The translations under genes and the position numbers were made by a program. The notes under the pieces are model-generated. The model was not told the DNA's origin. It saw only the letters and a program-made list of their open reading frames with translations, and ran no database searches. DNA of 64,000 bases from Leptospirillum ferrooxidans C2-3 (GTDB lineage Bacteria; Nitrospirota; Leptospirillia; Leptospirillales; Leptospirillaceae): positions 1,333,486 to 1,397,485 of the forward strand of contig NC_017094.1 in NCBI RefSeq assembly GCF_000284315.1. Reading direction: 5' to 3'. Below are positions 1-9,658 of the stretch, piece after piece. Each line of letters begins with the position of its first letter. Position 1 is the first letter of the stretch.

Positions 1-177
1 TCTCGACTATATTGAAGGCGACGAGACGATCTGGGAAAGAGCCCCGATGGAGAGACTGGCAAAAGAAGGTCAGATTTCGGCCTACCTGCATGAGGGATTC
101 TGGGAGCCGATGGATACCTTAAGACCCATCTTGAGGAGTTATGGTCTTCCGGCAAGGCTCCCTGGAAGATGTGGTAA
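1..177 (+). pseudogene. rfbF: glucose-1-phosphate cytidylyltransferase, 3' end, frameshifted
   Basis: The window opens inside a gene whose translation matches the C-terminus of RfbF, which makes CDP-glucose from CTP and glucose-1-phosphate, the first step to CDP-linked deoxysugars. Recognisable pieces are [18 protein letters not shown] and [11 protein letters not shown]. Just after the MDTL codons (about 119-123) the frame changes: the expected tail [17 protein letters not shown] with a TAA at 175-177 is read in another frame. The 5' part is outside the window. The neighbour rfbG, next in the same pathway, is also broken, so the frameshift is probably real decay and not a sequencing slip. Assignment from family knowledge is firm; loss of function is inferred. 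Confidence 0.8.
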
Positions 178-567
178 AGGGACGACATATGGATCCTTCT
201 TTCTGGAATAAAAAAAAGGTGTTGATCACCGGTCACACAGGCTTCAATGGAAGCTGGCTTTCTCTCTGGCTTTAAAGTGCGGGGGCGAACGTTGTGGGGT
301 ATGCCCTTCCTCCTCCGACCAATCCCAGCCTCTTTGAGCTTGCAGACGTCGCTTTCGGAATGGTTTCTCTCACCGGAAATGTGAGGGATCTGGATCAGCC
401 ATCCTCTATCCAATCCCACAGGCCCGAAGTTATTTTCCATATGGCCGCTCAGGCTCTGGTCAGACCCTCCTATCAGAATCCGGTCGAAACCTATGCGACC
501 AATGTCATGGGAATGGTGAACCTTCTGGACGCGGTTCGCCGGATCCCCGGAACCCGGGTTGTCGTCA

Positions 568-586
568 ATGTTACAAGCGACAAGTG
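568..586. repeat. left copy of 19-bp target-site duplication
   Basis: The 19 bases here recur exactly at 1967-1985, on the other side of the IS1202-type element. Removing the element and one copy rejoins the rfbG codons VTSDKCYENREW, which proves that this is the duplicated target. Confidence 0.9.
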
Positions 587-1966
587 TAGGGAACACATAA
601 TCTGTCCGGTTTTGTAGCGCAAGACTTGTCCGGTTCCATAATGGGTCCAAGGAGGACCCAGAATGGACCGAACAAATGTGCTACAGGAGATCCGGAAGAT
701 GCGTTTTGAAGACACCTGGAATGAATGGAAGAAAGGATGCCTCACTCAGGAAGAGGCCGGCCGGATTCTCGGGATGAGTGAAAGGACCTTCCGGAGATAT
801 GTCCGGCGAGTCGAGGAGGAAGGGATCCAGGGGATTCTGGACAAACGACTCACCCAGGCCTCATCGAGACGGGCCCCGGTCGATGAAGCCCTGGGACTGG
901 TCGAAAAGTACCGGAGCCGGCATGATGGCTGGAACGTGAAACACTTTCACTTCTGGTACCGGAAAGAAGGCGGGAAACGGAGCTATACCTGGGTCAAGAA
1001 GACGCTTCAGGAGAACGGAGCGGTCCGGAAAGCTCCTGGCAAGGGGAAGCACCGGAAGAGACGGGAACGTGCGGCCTGGGAAGGGATGATGATCCATCAG
1101 GATGCCAGCAGTCATCCCTGGGTGTCCGGACAGATCTGGGATCTGGTGGTGACGATGGATGATGCGACCAATGAGCATTACAGCATGTTCTTTGTGGAGG
1201 AGGAGGGAACCGCGTCCAGCCTTCAGGGGATACGGGAGGTGATCGGGAAAAAAGGGCTTCCTTCCTCCCTGTACACAGACCGGGGCAGCCACTACTGGGT
1301 CACGCCGGAAGCGGGAGGGAAGGTGGACAAGAAGAACCTCACCCAGTTTGGACGGGCGATGAAACAGCTGGGCATCGAAATGATTGCCGCCTACTCCCCC
1401 GAAGCGCGGGGACGCAGTGAACGGGCTTTCCGGACCCATCAGGAGCGTCTTCCCAAAGAGCTCGCCCTGGCGGGAATCACGACGATGGAAGCGGCCAACC
1501 GCTATCTGTCCGACGTCTATCTTCCAGCCTTCAATACCGAATTTTCCCATCGGGCCCCGGAGGAAGGATCGGCCTTCGTTCCCTGGACCGGAGACTCTAT
1601 AGACGAGATTCTCTGCGAGCACCACGAACGGATTGTTGGCAACGACAACTGCGTGTCTTTCGAAGGACGGACCCTTCAGATCCCTTCCGACCGGTACCGG
1701 CTCCATTACGTCCGGGCCACAGCAAGATCCACCGGCATCCCGACGGATCGCTCTCCCTGTTTCATGGACCCCGGAAGCTTTCCGACTATCCTGTCGAAAA
1801 ACCGGAGATTCCAAAAACGAAAAAGGAACCACGAACCAAAGCTCTTTCGACCGGAATCCGCCCGGTCGAAGCTCATGTCTGAGAACGGGGAAACCCGGAG
1901 TTTTTAAATGAAAAAAAGTGGACAACTCATTTGCTATAAAACCGGACAACTCTACTTGCTACTAAC
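587..1966 (+). mobile_element. IS1202-type insertion sequence (1380 bp)
   Basis: The element is delimited by the 19-bp direct repeat. Its ends share an inverted subterminal block: TGTCCGGTTTTGTAGC near the left end, and TTGTCCGGTTTTATAGC on the reverse strand of the right end. In both ends a second TTGTCC motif follows a little further in, so each end carries two tandem-like binding motifs. It holds one transposase gene, transcribed in the same direction as rfbG. IS1202-group elements are known for unusually long target duplications, which fits the 19 bp here. The transposase is frameshifted near its end, so this copy may be inactive. Confidence 0.8.
663..1907 (+). pseudogene. IS1202-type transposase, C-terminal frameshift
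   Basis: The start ATG has a strong ribosome site (AAGGAGG). The N-terminal 60 residues form a helix-turn-helix (EEAGRILGMSERTFRRYVRR). A DDE integrase core follows, with WDLVVTMDDATNEHYSMFF, LYTDRGSHYW and a later SPEARGRSERAFRTHQERLP carrying the last acidic residue. After LQIPSDRYRLHYVRA (about position 1720) the frame is lost: the expected tail (HPDGSLSLFHGPRKLSDYP and onward) is read one base out and would stop at 1880-1882, whereas the ORF as it stands runs out of family sequence to 1907. The catalytic core is intact, so partial activity cannot be excluded. Confidence 0.75.
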
Positions 1967-1985
1967 ATGTTACAAGCGACAAGTG
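1967..1985. repeat. right copy of 19-bp target-site duplication
   Basis: Exact copy of 568-586. It restores the rfbG reading frame after the IS. Confidence 0.9.
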
Positions 1986-2776
1986 CTATGAAAATCGGGA
2001 ATGGGTCTTGGGGTACCGGGAAAATGAACCGATGGGGGATATGATCCCTACAGCAACAGCAAAGCCTGTTCTGAACTCGTGACATCAGCGTTCAGAAACT
2101 CCTTTTTCCCTTCTGGGGATTTTAGCTGCCATGGCGTGGCACTGTCATCGGCAAGAGCCGGAAATGTGATAGGCGGTGGGGACTGGGCAGAGGATCGTTT
2201 GATTCCGGACATCATGCGGGCGTTCATGAATGAGGAGACGGTCATCATCCGGAATCCCAGAGCCTTTCGTCCCTGGCAACATGTTCTTGGCCTCTTTCGG
2301 GCTATTTTCTTCTGGCTGAAAAATTATGGGAGAATGGTCCGGAATTGGCCGAGGGGTGGAATTTCGGACCGAATGACGACGATGCCCGTCCGGTCTCCTG
2401 GATTGCCGATCGGCTGACAACCATGTGGGGTGAGAAGGCCGGATGGAAAACTTCTGATGGAGAACAGCCCCATGAAGCCAATTCCCTCAGGCTGGACTCT
2501 TCAAAGGCCAGGGCACGGCTGGGATGGCGGCCAAGATGGAATCTTCTAAGCGCCTTGGAAGAGACCTCCGTCTGGTACCGCGCCTATCAGTACCAAAAAG
2601 ACATTCGTAACGTCGTGTTGGAACAGATTCAGGAATACGGTCGTGTTTGATTGGAGAGCGATTCCTAGAGTGCGTTATCGTCACTCCCAAGAAAGTCCGT
2701 ACCTTTTGACCCGTCATCCATTTTCCAAAACAATTAATGAAGTTCACGGGATAAGAGCCTGTTTGGAGACACTCTC

Positions 2777-3010
2777 ATGAAACAGAAAGTCATTCGTGAA
2801 ATCGTTCGCGTCGATGGGAATCACCAGCTTCACATCAATGTTCCACTCGATATGGGTGATGAGTTCGAGGTCATACTGATGCCATTACGCCCCAAATCTG
2901 AATTTGAAAGTCTAAGCGATGATGACCGCTTCAATCTTGCGGCCTACGCAACAGTTGTCGACGACGATCCGGAAGAGGATGTCCTTTGGGAGCGATATAC
3001 GCATGCATGA
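2777..3010 (+). CDS. putative antitoxin of a MazF-type pair (77 aa)
   Basis: A small acidic protein whose C-terminal half is rich in Asp and Glu (SLSDDDRF, VVDDDPEEDV). A GGAG sits eight bases before the ATG. I do not recognise a named family. The N-terminal stretch (about residues 1-38) reads like a short beta-rich DNA-binding or AbrB-like segment, and the acidic tail like a toxin-wrapping region. The strongest evidence is context: its last codons overlap by 8 bp the start of a MazF/PemK-like toxin (ATG at 3003), the usual antitoxin-first arrangement. The toxin has been cut off by an IS3 element, so this antitoxin is now an orphan. Confidence 0.6.
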   Translation: MKQKVIREIVRVDGNHQLHINVPLDMGDEFEVILMPLRPKSEFESLSDDDRFNLAAYATVVDDDPEEDVLWERYTHA

Positions 3011-3098
3011 TGATGTCATACCCGGAAACATCTATATCTACCAAGTCCCTTTTGTAGATGGGGCACAGGTAAAACCACGGCCCGTTCTTGTCACCTCT
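3003..3098 (+). pseudogene. MazF/PemK-like toxin, truncated by IS3 element
   Basis: Only the first 32 codons survive. They carry the typical MazF opening: a G-x-I-Y-x-Y-Q-V-P-F strand, then a K-P-R-P-V-L-V-T-S strand, as in the family's G-x-I-W-x-v-d ... R-P-v-l-V pattern for this mRNA endonuclease. The IS3 end begins at 3099 and supplies an immediate TGA (3099-3101). The catalytic Arg region may remain, but the rest of the SH3-like fold is missing, so no toxin activity is expected. It overlaps the upstream antitoxin by 8 bp. Confidence 0.7.
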
Positions 3099-3710
3099 TG
3101 AATTGGACCCATGTATTAAGACCATTTTTTGACTTTGTTAAGCACAATTGCTTCAAATGAGAATGAACTTCACTTGGTCGTTCAGTGTCTTTGACCTTCA
3201 AAGAAATCTTATAAATCTCTAACGGTGTTTTGTAGTCAAGACTCTGATGAGGTCGCGCTTCATTGTAAAACCGGAAAGAATTTTCAATTCCTGTTCTGGC
3301 TTCCCGTGGAGAGCGGTATTCCTTCAGGTATATGTCCTCATATTTTAGACTCCTCCAGAGCCTTTCGCTAAAGATGTTGTCGATGGCTCGCCGACGGCCG
3401 TCCATACTGATTTTAATGCCTTCCATTTCCAGCCTTTTGGTGTAAAGATCACTTGTGAAATGGGATCCTTGATCACTGTTCCAGCTCACAGGAACCCCCT
3501 TCGATAAAGCGCTCTCCACCGCTCTCATGACAAATGGCTGTTCCATGCTTTGATCCAGCTCCCAGCTCACCACATACAGTGAATACCAATCGATGACAGC
3601 CACCAGGTACAGCCATCCCCCCATAAGACGGATGTACGTTATGTCGATGCCCCAGATATGCTGAGGGTGTTGGGGCACGACGTTTTTCAGCAGGTAAGGG
3701 TAGCGGTAAT
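3099..3710 (-). mobile_element. IS3-family element A, 3' fragment
   Basis: The element's right end (rev-comp ending GGTCCAATTCA) abuts the truncated mazF. Reading on the minus strand from about 3706 is the C-terminal two thirds of an IS3-family OrfB transposase: IWGIDITYI, VAVIDWYS, WNSDQGSHFTS, then ERLWRSLKYE with the catalytic Glu region, and RPHQSLDYKTPLEIY. The N-terminal part and OrfA are missing because element B (3711-5376) abuts it directly. A worn copy of this same right end is found at 14019-14130. Confidence 0.8.
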
Positions 3711-3712
3711 TG

Positions 3713-4776
3713 TCAAACAATCTGTCGCATTTTCTTGGACTTTTCCTCATTAAAATTTTGGTCTTTACTGACCACCTCTTTTTGAGGATTCAAAGTCACT
3801 TTTTCGATAGGCGTCCAGTCTCTCGTTTTTCCGGACCATCGTTCGGGATTTTTCTTTTGTGCTTCATGGTAAGTTCGGTCCCTTCGAGTCAGAATCTCTC
3901 GATCTTCTCCTCTATGTCTCTGTGAAGGCGTTACAAACTTGATGGCACTGTGGCGGTGCTCTTCGTTGTACCACCCTGTGAAAGATGAGACCCATTTCCG
4001 CCCCTCTTCCAGTGTGTCGAAGGGCTTTTCCACCGGGTCGTCCGGCCGGTATTTCAGGGTTTTGAAGAGTGACTCCGAATAGGCGTTGTCATTACTGACG
4101 GAAGGACGCCCGAATGAGGGGCGAATTCTCAGCATCTGGAGCGTTCCAAGCATTGTGGCTCCCTTCATAGCCGCCCCATTGTCCGAGTGCAGGACGACCT
4201 TCGGCGCGATCCCTCCTTTTCTCTCCCGAAAAACGGTTTTCCGGATCGTCTCGGCCGCATGTTCGGAGGATTCTTCCGCATAGACCTCCCATCCCACAAC
4301 CTTTCGGCTGTAAAGATCCAGAATCAGGTACAAATAGAAAAAATGGCCTTTGACGGTCGGGGAGAGATAGGTGATATCCCATGTCCAGACCTGATTCGGA
4401 GCGGTGGCTTCAAGCGGCGAAGGACGCTTGTGCGTCGGGGCCTTGGAACGCCCACGATGGGCAAGCTGCCCTCGATTCGGTAGAGAGTCGACTCCGATGC
4501 CAGATACTGCTCTTCATCGGCCAGAATCGGAACGATCTGGGCCGGAGACATGGAGGCGAAGCGAGGTTCGTTCACCGTTGATACAATCATGGCCTCCTCT
4601 TCGCAAGTGAGCCCATTGGCAGGGGCTCGTTTCGTCTGGGCTGCCTTGCGCCCGTCCTCTCCTCCCGCTTTCTTCTTCCCATGTCGCTGGAACGTCCTGG
4701 GAGAAATCTCCAGAACGGCACAGATCCTGGAAAGGCGAGCCCCCTCCTTTCGGGCTTCCTCGATCAAACGTGTCAT
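3713..4776 (-). pseudogene. IS3-family transposase OrfB (element B), frameshifted
   Basis: The first segment (4776 down to about 4480) has the HTH_21-like part LSRICAVLEISPRTFQRH and runs to SESTLYRIEG. There one base is missing in a G-run, and the frame continues as QLAHRGRSKAPTHKRPSPLE ... VWTWDITYLSPTVKGHFFYL into the second segment. That segment has LDLYSRKVVGWEV, VLHSDNGAAMKG and SNDNAYSESLFKTLKYRP with the DDE residues. The last residues run into element A. With this break the element cannot make an intact transposase unless the shift is suppressed. Confidence 0.75.
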
Positions 4777-4834
4777 TTCCTGACGGGACTCCCCATCGAT
4801 CTTCCGACCTCTTTTTCCTCCAAAAGAGCGTCCA

Positions 4835-5296
4835 CTTTTTTTTAAGCATCAGGAGAGTGGCCGCCTCTGCCAGGGCTTTTTCCTTCCGAAGAAGCTCGCT
4901 TTTCAGCTGCCGGATCGTTTTGGCTTGCTGAGATACCTTTTCCCTCTGCGTCTTTTCAGGGAGAGAGCCCAACCCCTCCAGAACCGTTTTCTTCCAGGCC
5001 TCAATCTGTTCCGGGTAGAGGCCCTTTTGACGACAATACTCTCCCAACTCGTGTTCATTTAAGGACATTGTTTCGAGAAGGATTGAAAGCTTCTCTTCCG
5101 AGCTCAGGGAAGACGTTTCCCGATCTTTCAAAAGGGCTGCGCCCATGAACCGGGATCGATATTTAACCCTCCAGGTATAAAGAGTATCGACAGGAATCCC
5201 GGTTTCCCGGGACAAGGTGGGGATATATTCGTTCTGAGGAGAAAGCATTCTCTTGACGATGCTTTCCTTGAATTCCAATGCGTATTGTTGACCCAT
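4835..5296 (-). CDS. IS3-family transposase OrfA (element B)
   Basis: About 154 residues before a run of eight A on the coding strand (positions 4843-4836). The start is MGQQYALEFKES. A helix-turn-helix (LSRETGIPVDTLYTWRVKY) is followed by a leucine-zipper-like stretch ending SELLRKEKALAEAATLL, the usual DNA-binding and dimerisation layout of OrfA. OrfB lies in the frame reached by dropping one A from the run: LKK then SGRSFGGKRGRK leads straight into OrfB. Slippage at the A8 run could make the fusion transposase, but the shift is +1 (or -2), not the classical -1. A simple one-base mutation is the alternative. Confidence 0.75.
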
Positions 5297-5376
5297 GTTT
5301 TCTCTCCTCGCCTGTTTAGTTTTGAATCAATCTTCCCTCAAAGACTTCTCAAAGTCATGCGACAATTATCCTGACA

Positions 5377-6190
5377 CAGGGGGTGGTTACCCGACTTGCA
5401 AAGGCATTTCGGGAAGGGAAGAAGAGCAAGGTCAAATCCTTGCAACACATCCTGACCCGCTCGCTGGCCGCCAAAGTTCTTGCGGTCCGGCGGGTGACGA
5501 CGAACCAATGGAAAAATACTCCGGGTGTGGACCGAATGCTCTGGAAAACCCCGGAGGAAAAATCCAGAGCCGTGTTGTCGCTCAGAAGAAGAGGGTACAA
5601 CCCCCTTCCTCTCCGTCGCGTTTTCATTCCGAAGAAAAACGGAAAGCTTCGGGGGCTGGGCATTCCGACGATGAAAGACCGGGTGATGCAGGCAACGTTT
5701 CTTTTAGCCCTCATCCCCGTCTCGGAAGAAGCGGCCGATCCGAACTCCTATGGGTTCCGACCTTTTCGGTCCACAGCGGATGCCATGGGGCAATGCTTTA
5801 CCTTGCTCGCAAAACGCGCTTCGCCTCAGTAGATAATGGAAGGGATATCAAAGGCTGCTTTGACAACATAGACCATAACTGGTTGAGGACCAATGTCCCA
5901 ACGGACAAGAGGATTCTCCAGAAGTGGCTCAAGGCAGGGTTTATTCACCGTCAACTCTTCTCTCCCACAGTGGCCGAAACGCCTCAGGGCGGAATTATTT
6001 CCCCAACGGTAGCGAACTGGGCGCTGGATGGTCTGGAACATGAACTCAAGGAACTCTTCCACTCCAGACATCTGGTCCATATGGTGAGGTACGCGGACGA
6101 TTTCGTCATTACCGGAAGATCGAAAGAATTTCTGGAACAGGATGTACTCCCCATAGTAGAAGCATTTCTAGGGGCGCGGGGACTGGAACT
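5377..6190 (+). pseudogene. ltrA: group II intron reverse transcriptase, N-terminal part, decayed
   Basis: The reading starts directly at the element B end, so the first ~30 residues are gone. RT domains follow: RRVTTNQWKNTPGVD, RRVFIPKKNGKLRGLGIPTM, DPNSYGFRPFRSTADAMGQC, then GDIKGCFDNI-like, TPQGGIISPTVANWALDGLE and the catalytic MVRYADDFVITG. A TAG replaces the expected Trp codon at 5830-5832 (ASPQ-W in the family), and one G is missing just after it, shifting the frame. The gene ends at 6190, where an IS256 end begins, just after RGLEL; the maturase/X domain is missing. A maturase C-terminus next to the same IS256 end lies at 13656-13787. Confidence 0.85.
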
Positions 6191-7432
6191 GAGAAATAGT
6201 CAAAAGTGGTGTTTGAGAGCATCAAGCCGCGTCCTGCTTTGAGTTGTCCTCTAGAATTCCGTCTTTAAATATTTTCCCTTCCAGAATCAGAGTCAGGTGG
6301 TTGAACCCCTTGATCTTTCTCCACCGTTTCTCGGCACAAAGTCCCAACTTAAACATCATGGTCAGGATTGTCTCTTTGCTGAAGCATCCTCGGGACTGAT
6401 TGGTCCGAGGTCGAATCGTGGCAAAGGTCGATTCAATCGGGTTGGTCGTCCGGATGTGAATCCAATGCTCCGCCGGAAAGTCGTAGAAGGCAGGAGCGGT
6501 TCCCGATCTTTCAGGAGACATTCCGTGGCTTTCGGGTATTTGGCTTCGTAGGTTTTTAGAAACGTGTCGAACGCTTTCTGAGCCGGTTCTCGGCCTTCCG
6601 ACATCCAGATCTCATGGAGTCCTTTCTTGGCCTTCTCCTGAAGGGAGTCCGGAAGGTAGTTGAGAACATTGGCTGTCTTATGAACCCAACACCGCTGATG
6701 CGTCGTTTGGGGAAAGACCGCCTCCATGGCTCCCCAGAACCCCATGGCCCCATCCCCAATGGCCAGTTTGGGAGAAGAAAGGTCCCGTTCCTTCAGATCC
6801 AGAAGGACATCCTTCCAGCTCTGGATCGATTCTCTCATTCCATCCTCGATCGCCAAGAAGTGCTTTTCTCCCCGATTATTCACTCCAACAATCACGAGAG
6901 CGCATAAACGTTCCGAACTGGCCCGAATTCCGCTGTAGATTCCGTCCGCCCAGAGATACACCCAGCGGTCTTTGTCCAGACTCCGTTTCTTCCACTCGGA
7001 GTCTTCCTGGAGCCAGCTTTCCTTCAGTCGTCGAATCACGCCAGGGGAGAGTCCTTTGGCTTCGGGTCCCACTAGAACGGAGAGAGCCTCCTGCATCTCA
7101 CCTGTCGAAATCCCCTTGAGGTAGAGCCAGGGAAGCGCCGCTTCCAGAGATCTTGTTTTCCGAACATACGGAGGAACCAGCGCAGATCGAAAGGTTACTG
7201 CGTCTCCTGTCCTGCTCCGGACCTTCGGAATCCGAACGGAGACTGCTCCGACCCCCGTCAGAATCTCCCGTTCCGGTTGATACCCGTTTCGGATCACTCC
7301 TCTTTTCCCCTCGGAGGTCTTCCGTTGCTCGAACTGCCCAAGGAATTCAGACAATTCCGCCTGAATGGCTGCTTCGATCAATTTCCGGGCTCCCATCCTC
7401 AAAAGTTCGGTCAACGGGTCTGAAATCGTCCC

Positions 7433-8886
7433 AGTCAATTCCAATTGAAGAATGAGTCTGAAAATCAGATCCTCCGATGAGGAAAAAGATCAGAATCGTT
7501 TCTGGTTAAAAGTCTGGATCTGAGTTTTTGGCTTTCTGATCCTCAGGCCCGTTTTTCAGGTCTTTCTGTCCAGGACTGAAAAAGGGAATCCCTAGCGATA
7601 TTCATCTGTTCTGCCGCTTCATTATCCGTCTTTGACAAGGCGATCTTTTCCAGTTGGGACATGGTCACACCCGGTTTCAGGCAACTCTCCGAACAGAGGA
7701 GGGACTTGAACTTTTCAAAAGGTGTTTTCATGTCCTCATATCGATCGCTTTTCTTCTCCTTTCCTTTTGTATCGGTCACGGTTCTGGGGAAGAAACAGGG
7801 CCGGTGGAAGTTCACGTAAGGGTTCAGGTGCTCCCGACAGAAGGTATTGACCTCCTTGGAAAAGACTTGGGGAATATGGGCATATCCCAGATGCTTTCTC
7901 ACCACGGAAGCATTCTTGGATTCTGCCAGGGCATTGTCGTTTGAGTGTCGTGGCCGGCTCTTGGTAAGCTCGATCAGGAGCTTCTTCAGGAGCTTGGCGA
8001 CCTGGTAGTTGATATATTCCGATCCGTTGTCGGCATGAATGCCCAGAATCACGAAGGGAAAGGCCTCTATCATCTCTTTTAAAACCGGGATCAGGTAGGC
8101 TTCGCTGATCTTCTCGCAAGTGGCCACCACTTGGTACTGGGTCACGCAATCGACGGCATTGATGTGATAGACCCCTTTCTGCCCGTCCTGGTCTCCCTGA
8201 TGCACGCTGTCGATCCGGAGATACCCGGGAGAGCCTTCCGGACGGGGAGCGCGTCGTTCCCCAATGGGAGCTTTCGTGGACCGGGTTTTCGTCCAATGCC
8301 GGCGTTTTGAGATGTACTCTTTGCCGCCCCTCAGGTTGTACAGGTGGGAGACCGAAATCCCGGAGAGGACAGCATACTTTTCTTCTCCGTAGATCTTAAC
8401 GGCCCGCTCCATCAGCTTCTTCGTGGCGGGTCCGGAAAGGGTTCCATGCCGTTCATCCATCTCTGCCAGAAGAGCCACATCGCGAGGAGTAAAAACTCTC
8501 TTGAATCCCTGCCTGGGCGACTGGTATCCCAGTGTCACCGTCCCCGTGGCCTGAAACTTCCGGACAAGCCGGGTCACCTGCTGGCGGGAGAGTCCGGTCA
8601 TCCGTTCAAGATACCGAAGGACCACACCCTTCTCCTTCCGTCCTAGTTTCTCATACCCAAACCGCGTCAGGGTGCGCTGAACAAAGGGGTATCGTTCCTC
8701 CTTGACCACACAGAACAGGCTCTCTATTCCTTTCAAAAACTCTTCTACTTGCATCAGCGTTTTGAGCTTCGCCTCGTCCATATTGATCACCATGCCCTAT
8801 ATTATGAACGATTCGATCTCTTTCAGACTCATTTCTTACTGGAATCACGAACCCCCTTTCAGACTCATACCATATTGGATGAGGCT
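7433..8886 (-). mobile_element. DDE-type IS, copy 1 (1454 bp), nested in IS256
   Basis: It is bounded by the 5-bp duplication GTCCC (7428-7432 and 8887-8891). The ends begin with AG and share an ATGAGTCTGAAA block 18-19 bases in, in inverted orientation. It is almost identical to copy 2 at 9659-11112. I do not assign a family name; the transposase has an integrase core of the IS3/IS481 type. Confidence 0.85.
7543..8793 (-). CDS. integrase-core transposase, copy 1 (416 aa)
   Basis: The N-terminal third has two helix-turn-helix regions (YLERMTGLSRQQVTRLVRKF is one). The DDE core starts near residue 190 with LRIDSVHQGDQ, continues with HADNGSEYINYQVAKLL, and the last acidic residue lies in HSNDNALAESKNASVVRK. 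The C-terminal ~90 residues are charged and include PCFFPRTVTDTKGKEKK. The reading frame is intact. It differs from copy 2 by a handful of substitutions near the C-terminus (D versus Y, LC versus PS), so the two transposed recently. The start could be the ATG given or the one four codons later. Confidence 0.85.
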   Translation of the reverse strand: MVINMDEAKLKTLMQVEEFLKGIESLFCVVKEERYPFVQRTLTRFGYEKLGRKEKGVVLRYLERMTGLSRQQVTRLVRKFQATGTVTLGYQSPRQGFKRVFTPRDVALLAEMDERHGTLSGPATKKLMERAVKIYGEEKYAVLSGISVSHLYNLRGGKEYISKRRHWTKTRSTKAPIGERRAPRPEGSPGYLRIDSVHQGDQDGQKGVYHINAVDCVTQYQVVATCEKISEAYLIPVLKEMIEAFPFVILGIHADNGSEYINYQVAKLLKKLLIELTKSRPRHSNDNALAESKNASVVRKHLGYAHIPQVFSKEVNTFCREHLNPYVNFHRPCFFPRTVTDTKGKEKKSDRYEDMKTPFEKFKSLLCSESCLKPGVTMSQLEKIALSKTDNEAAEQMNIARDSLFQSWTERPEKRA

Positions 8887-9658
8887 GTCCCTGGCTTCAC
8901 AAACCCGATCAGTGTATTCTCTTCCATGTGGCGTGCTCCCTTGGCTGAATTGTTGTGGTTCGGCAACCACATTTCAGCAGGACACGCCTTTTCTTTTCAA
9001 TCCCTCCAAACACCACTTTCCATCATAACTCGTATGACTCCTCATCCAACTGGTTAGTATTTCCGGAAAAATATATGTACCTTCAAAGTAGATCAACGCT
9101 CAACTTTTTTCACAAATTCGCTTGCACAGGCATAGGAGAGATGAATGCAGATGGGGATCCAACAGGGTGGAAAAAGGAAAGAATCATTAGAAGCATTGAG
9201 AGGATTAGCATCTATAATTGTTGTATTATGGCATTCTATACTTGGATTCCATCCAGAATGGGTTGGTATATTTCAAAATTCTTCAATAAATTTCAGATTG
9301 CCTTGCAAGTATTATTTCGTATTAATGAACGGAACTGGCGCAGTAATTTTATTTTTTGTTTTATCAGGTTTTGTATTAAGTAGAACCGCATTGGTAAATG
9401 AAAATAAAAAAAATATTTTAATAAATTCCATTAAAAGATTGCCAAGATTAGCGGTTTTAACAACAATAGCAACGCTTATTTCATGGACTTTTTTTTATTT
9501 AAATTTTTATCATTTCAAAGAGGCAGGAAAAATTACTAATTCTCCATGGCTAAGCAGCTTTGCTAATTCATATACGTCTGGCAATCCATTCCTGTTCTCA
9601 TTTTGGGATGCATTAAATCAAGGATTATGGAAAACTTTTATAATTGGAGATTACTATT

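Larger units (their letters stand above)
189..2650 (+). pseudogene. rfbG: CDP-glucose 4,6-dehydratase, split by an IS and multiply broken
   Basis: RfbG converts CDP-glucose to CDP-4-keto-6-deoxyglucose (NAD-dependent SDR enzyme). The start ATG at 189 gives the Rossmann motif TGHTGFNGSW. Four separate lesions are visible. An in-frame TAA lies at 273-275, where a Gln codon would fit. An IS1202-type element sits after the VTSDKC codons (587-1966). One G is missing from the G-run at 2034-2038. A second frameshift lies near 2286-2290. Beyond them the family C-terminus is clear (WNFGPNDDDARPVSW, then ARLGWRPRW) and ends at TGA 2648-2650. Rejoining the frames restores a near full-length protein, so this was once a working gene. 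With rfbF also broken, the CDP-deoxysugar branch is dead here. Confidence 0.85.
3711..5376 (-). mobile_element. IS3-family element B (1666 bp)
   Basis: Ends are TGTCA at 3711 and TGACA at 5372-5376; both carry an inner TGTCGCAT block in inverted orientation, as expected for IS3 terminal repeats. It encodes OrfA and OrfB on the minus strand. No short direct repeat flanks it: the left neighbour is element A and the right one a group II intron ORF. The junctions therefore probably arose by rearrangement after insertion, or the target copy was lost. OrfB is frameshifted. Confidence 0.75.
6222..8927 (-). pseudogene. IS256-family transposase, interrupted and frameshifted
   Basis: The true start is the ATG at 8927-8925, giving MEENTLIGFVKPG. 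The nested IS enters at codons 13-14, and the gene resumes at 7432 with TISDPLTELLRMGARKLIE. Mutator-type features follow: QRKTSEGKRGVIRNGY, YLWADGIYSGI with the first Asp, AIGDGAMGFWGAM with the second, and the HQRCWVHKTANVLNYLP region. Near 6496 one base is missing; the remaining C-terminus (FYDFPAEHWIHIRTTNPIES, with the catalytic Glu) is in another frame down to 6222. It is non-functional twice over. Confidence 0.85.
6191..9031 (-). mobile_element. IS256-family element carrying a nested IS
   Basis: The left end at 6191 and the right end at 9031 align as imperfect inverted repeats with a common AAAGTGGTGTTTG core. After removing the nested element (7433-8886) and one 5-bp duplication, the IS256 element is about 1.38 kb, normal for the family. 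The outer flanks are unrelated (intron ORF on the left, AT-rich acyltransferase region on the right), with no 8-bp duplication visible, which points to later rearrangement. Two further, older fragments of this element lie at 13788-14018 and about 16010-16290. Confidence 0.8.

Noticed and set aside
861-1949. 362-codon frame antisense to the IS1202-type transposase
   Set aside because: It is the mirror of a real, conserved transposase; its own translation has no family features and no ribosome site.
4514-4834. C-terminal extension of IS3 OrfA beyond the A8 run
   Set aside because: After KKK the frame leaves family sequence; the true continuation is in the OrfB frame, so the extra ~100 codons are read-through.
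3099-5376. Element A plus B as one composite transposon
   Set aside because: Element A is only a fragment and there is no matching copy of either on the other side of a passenger; it is a simple pile-up.
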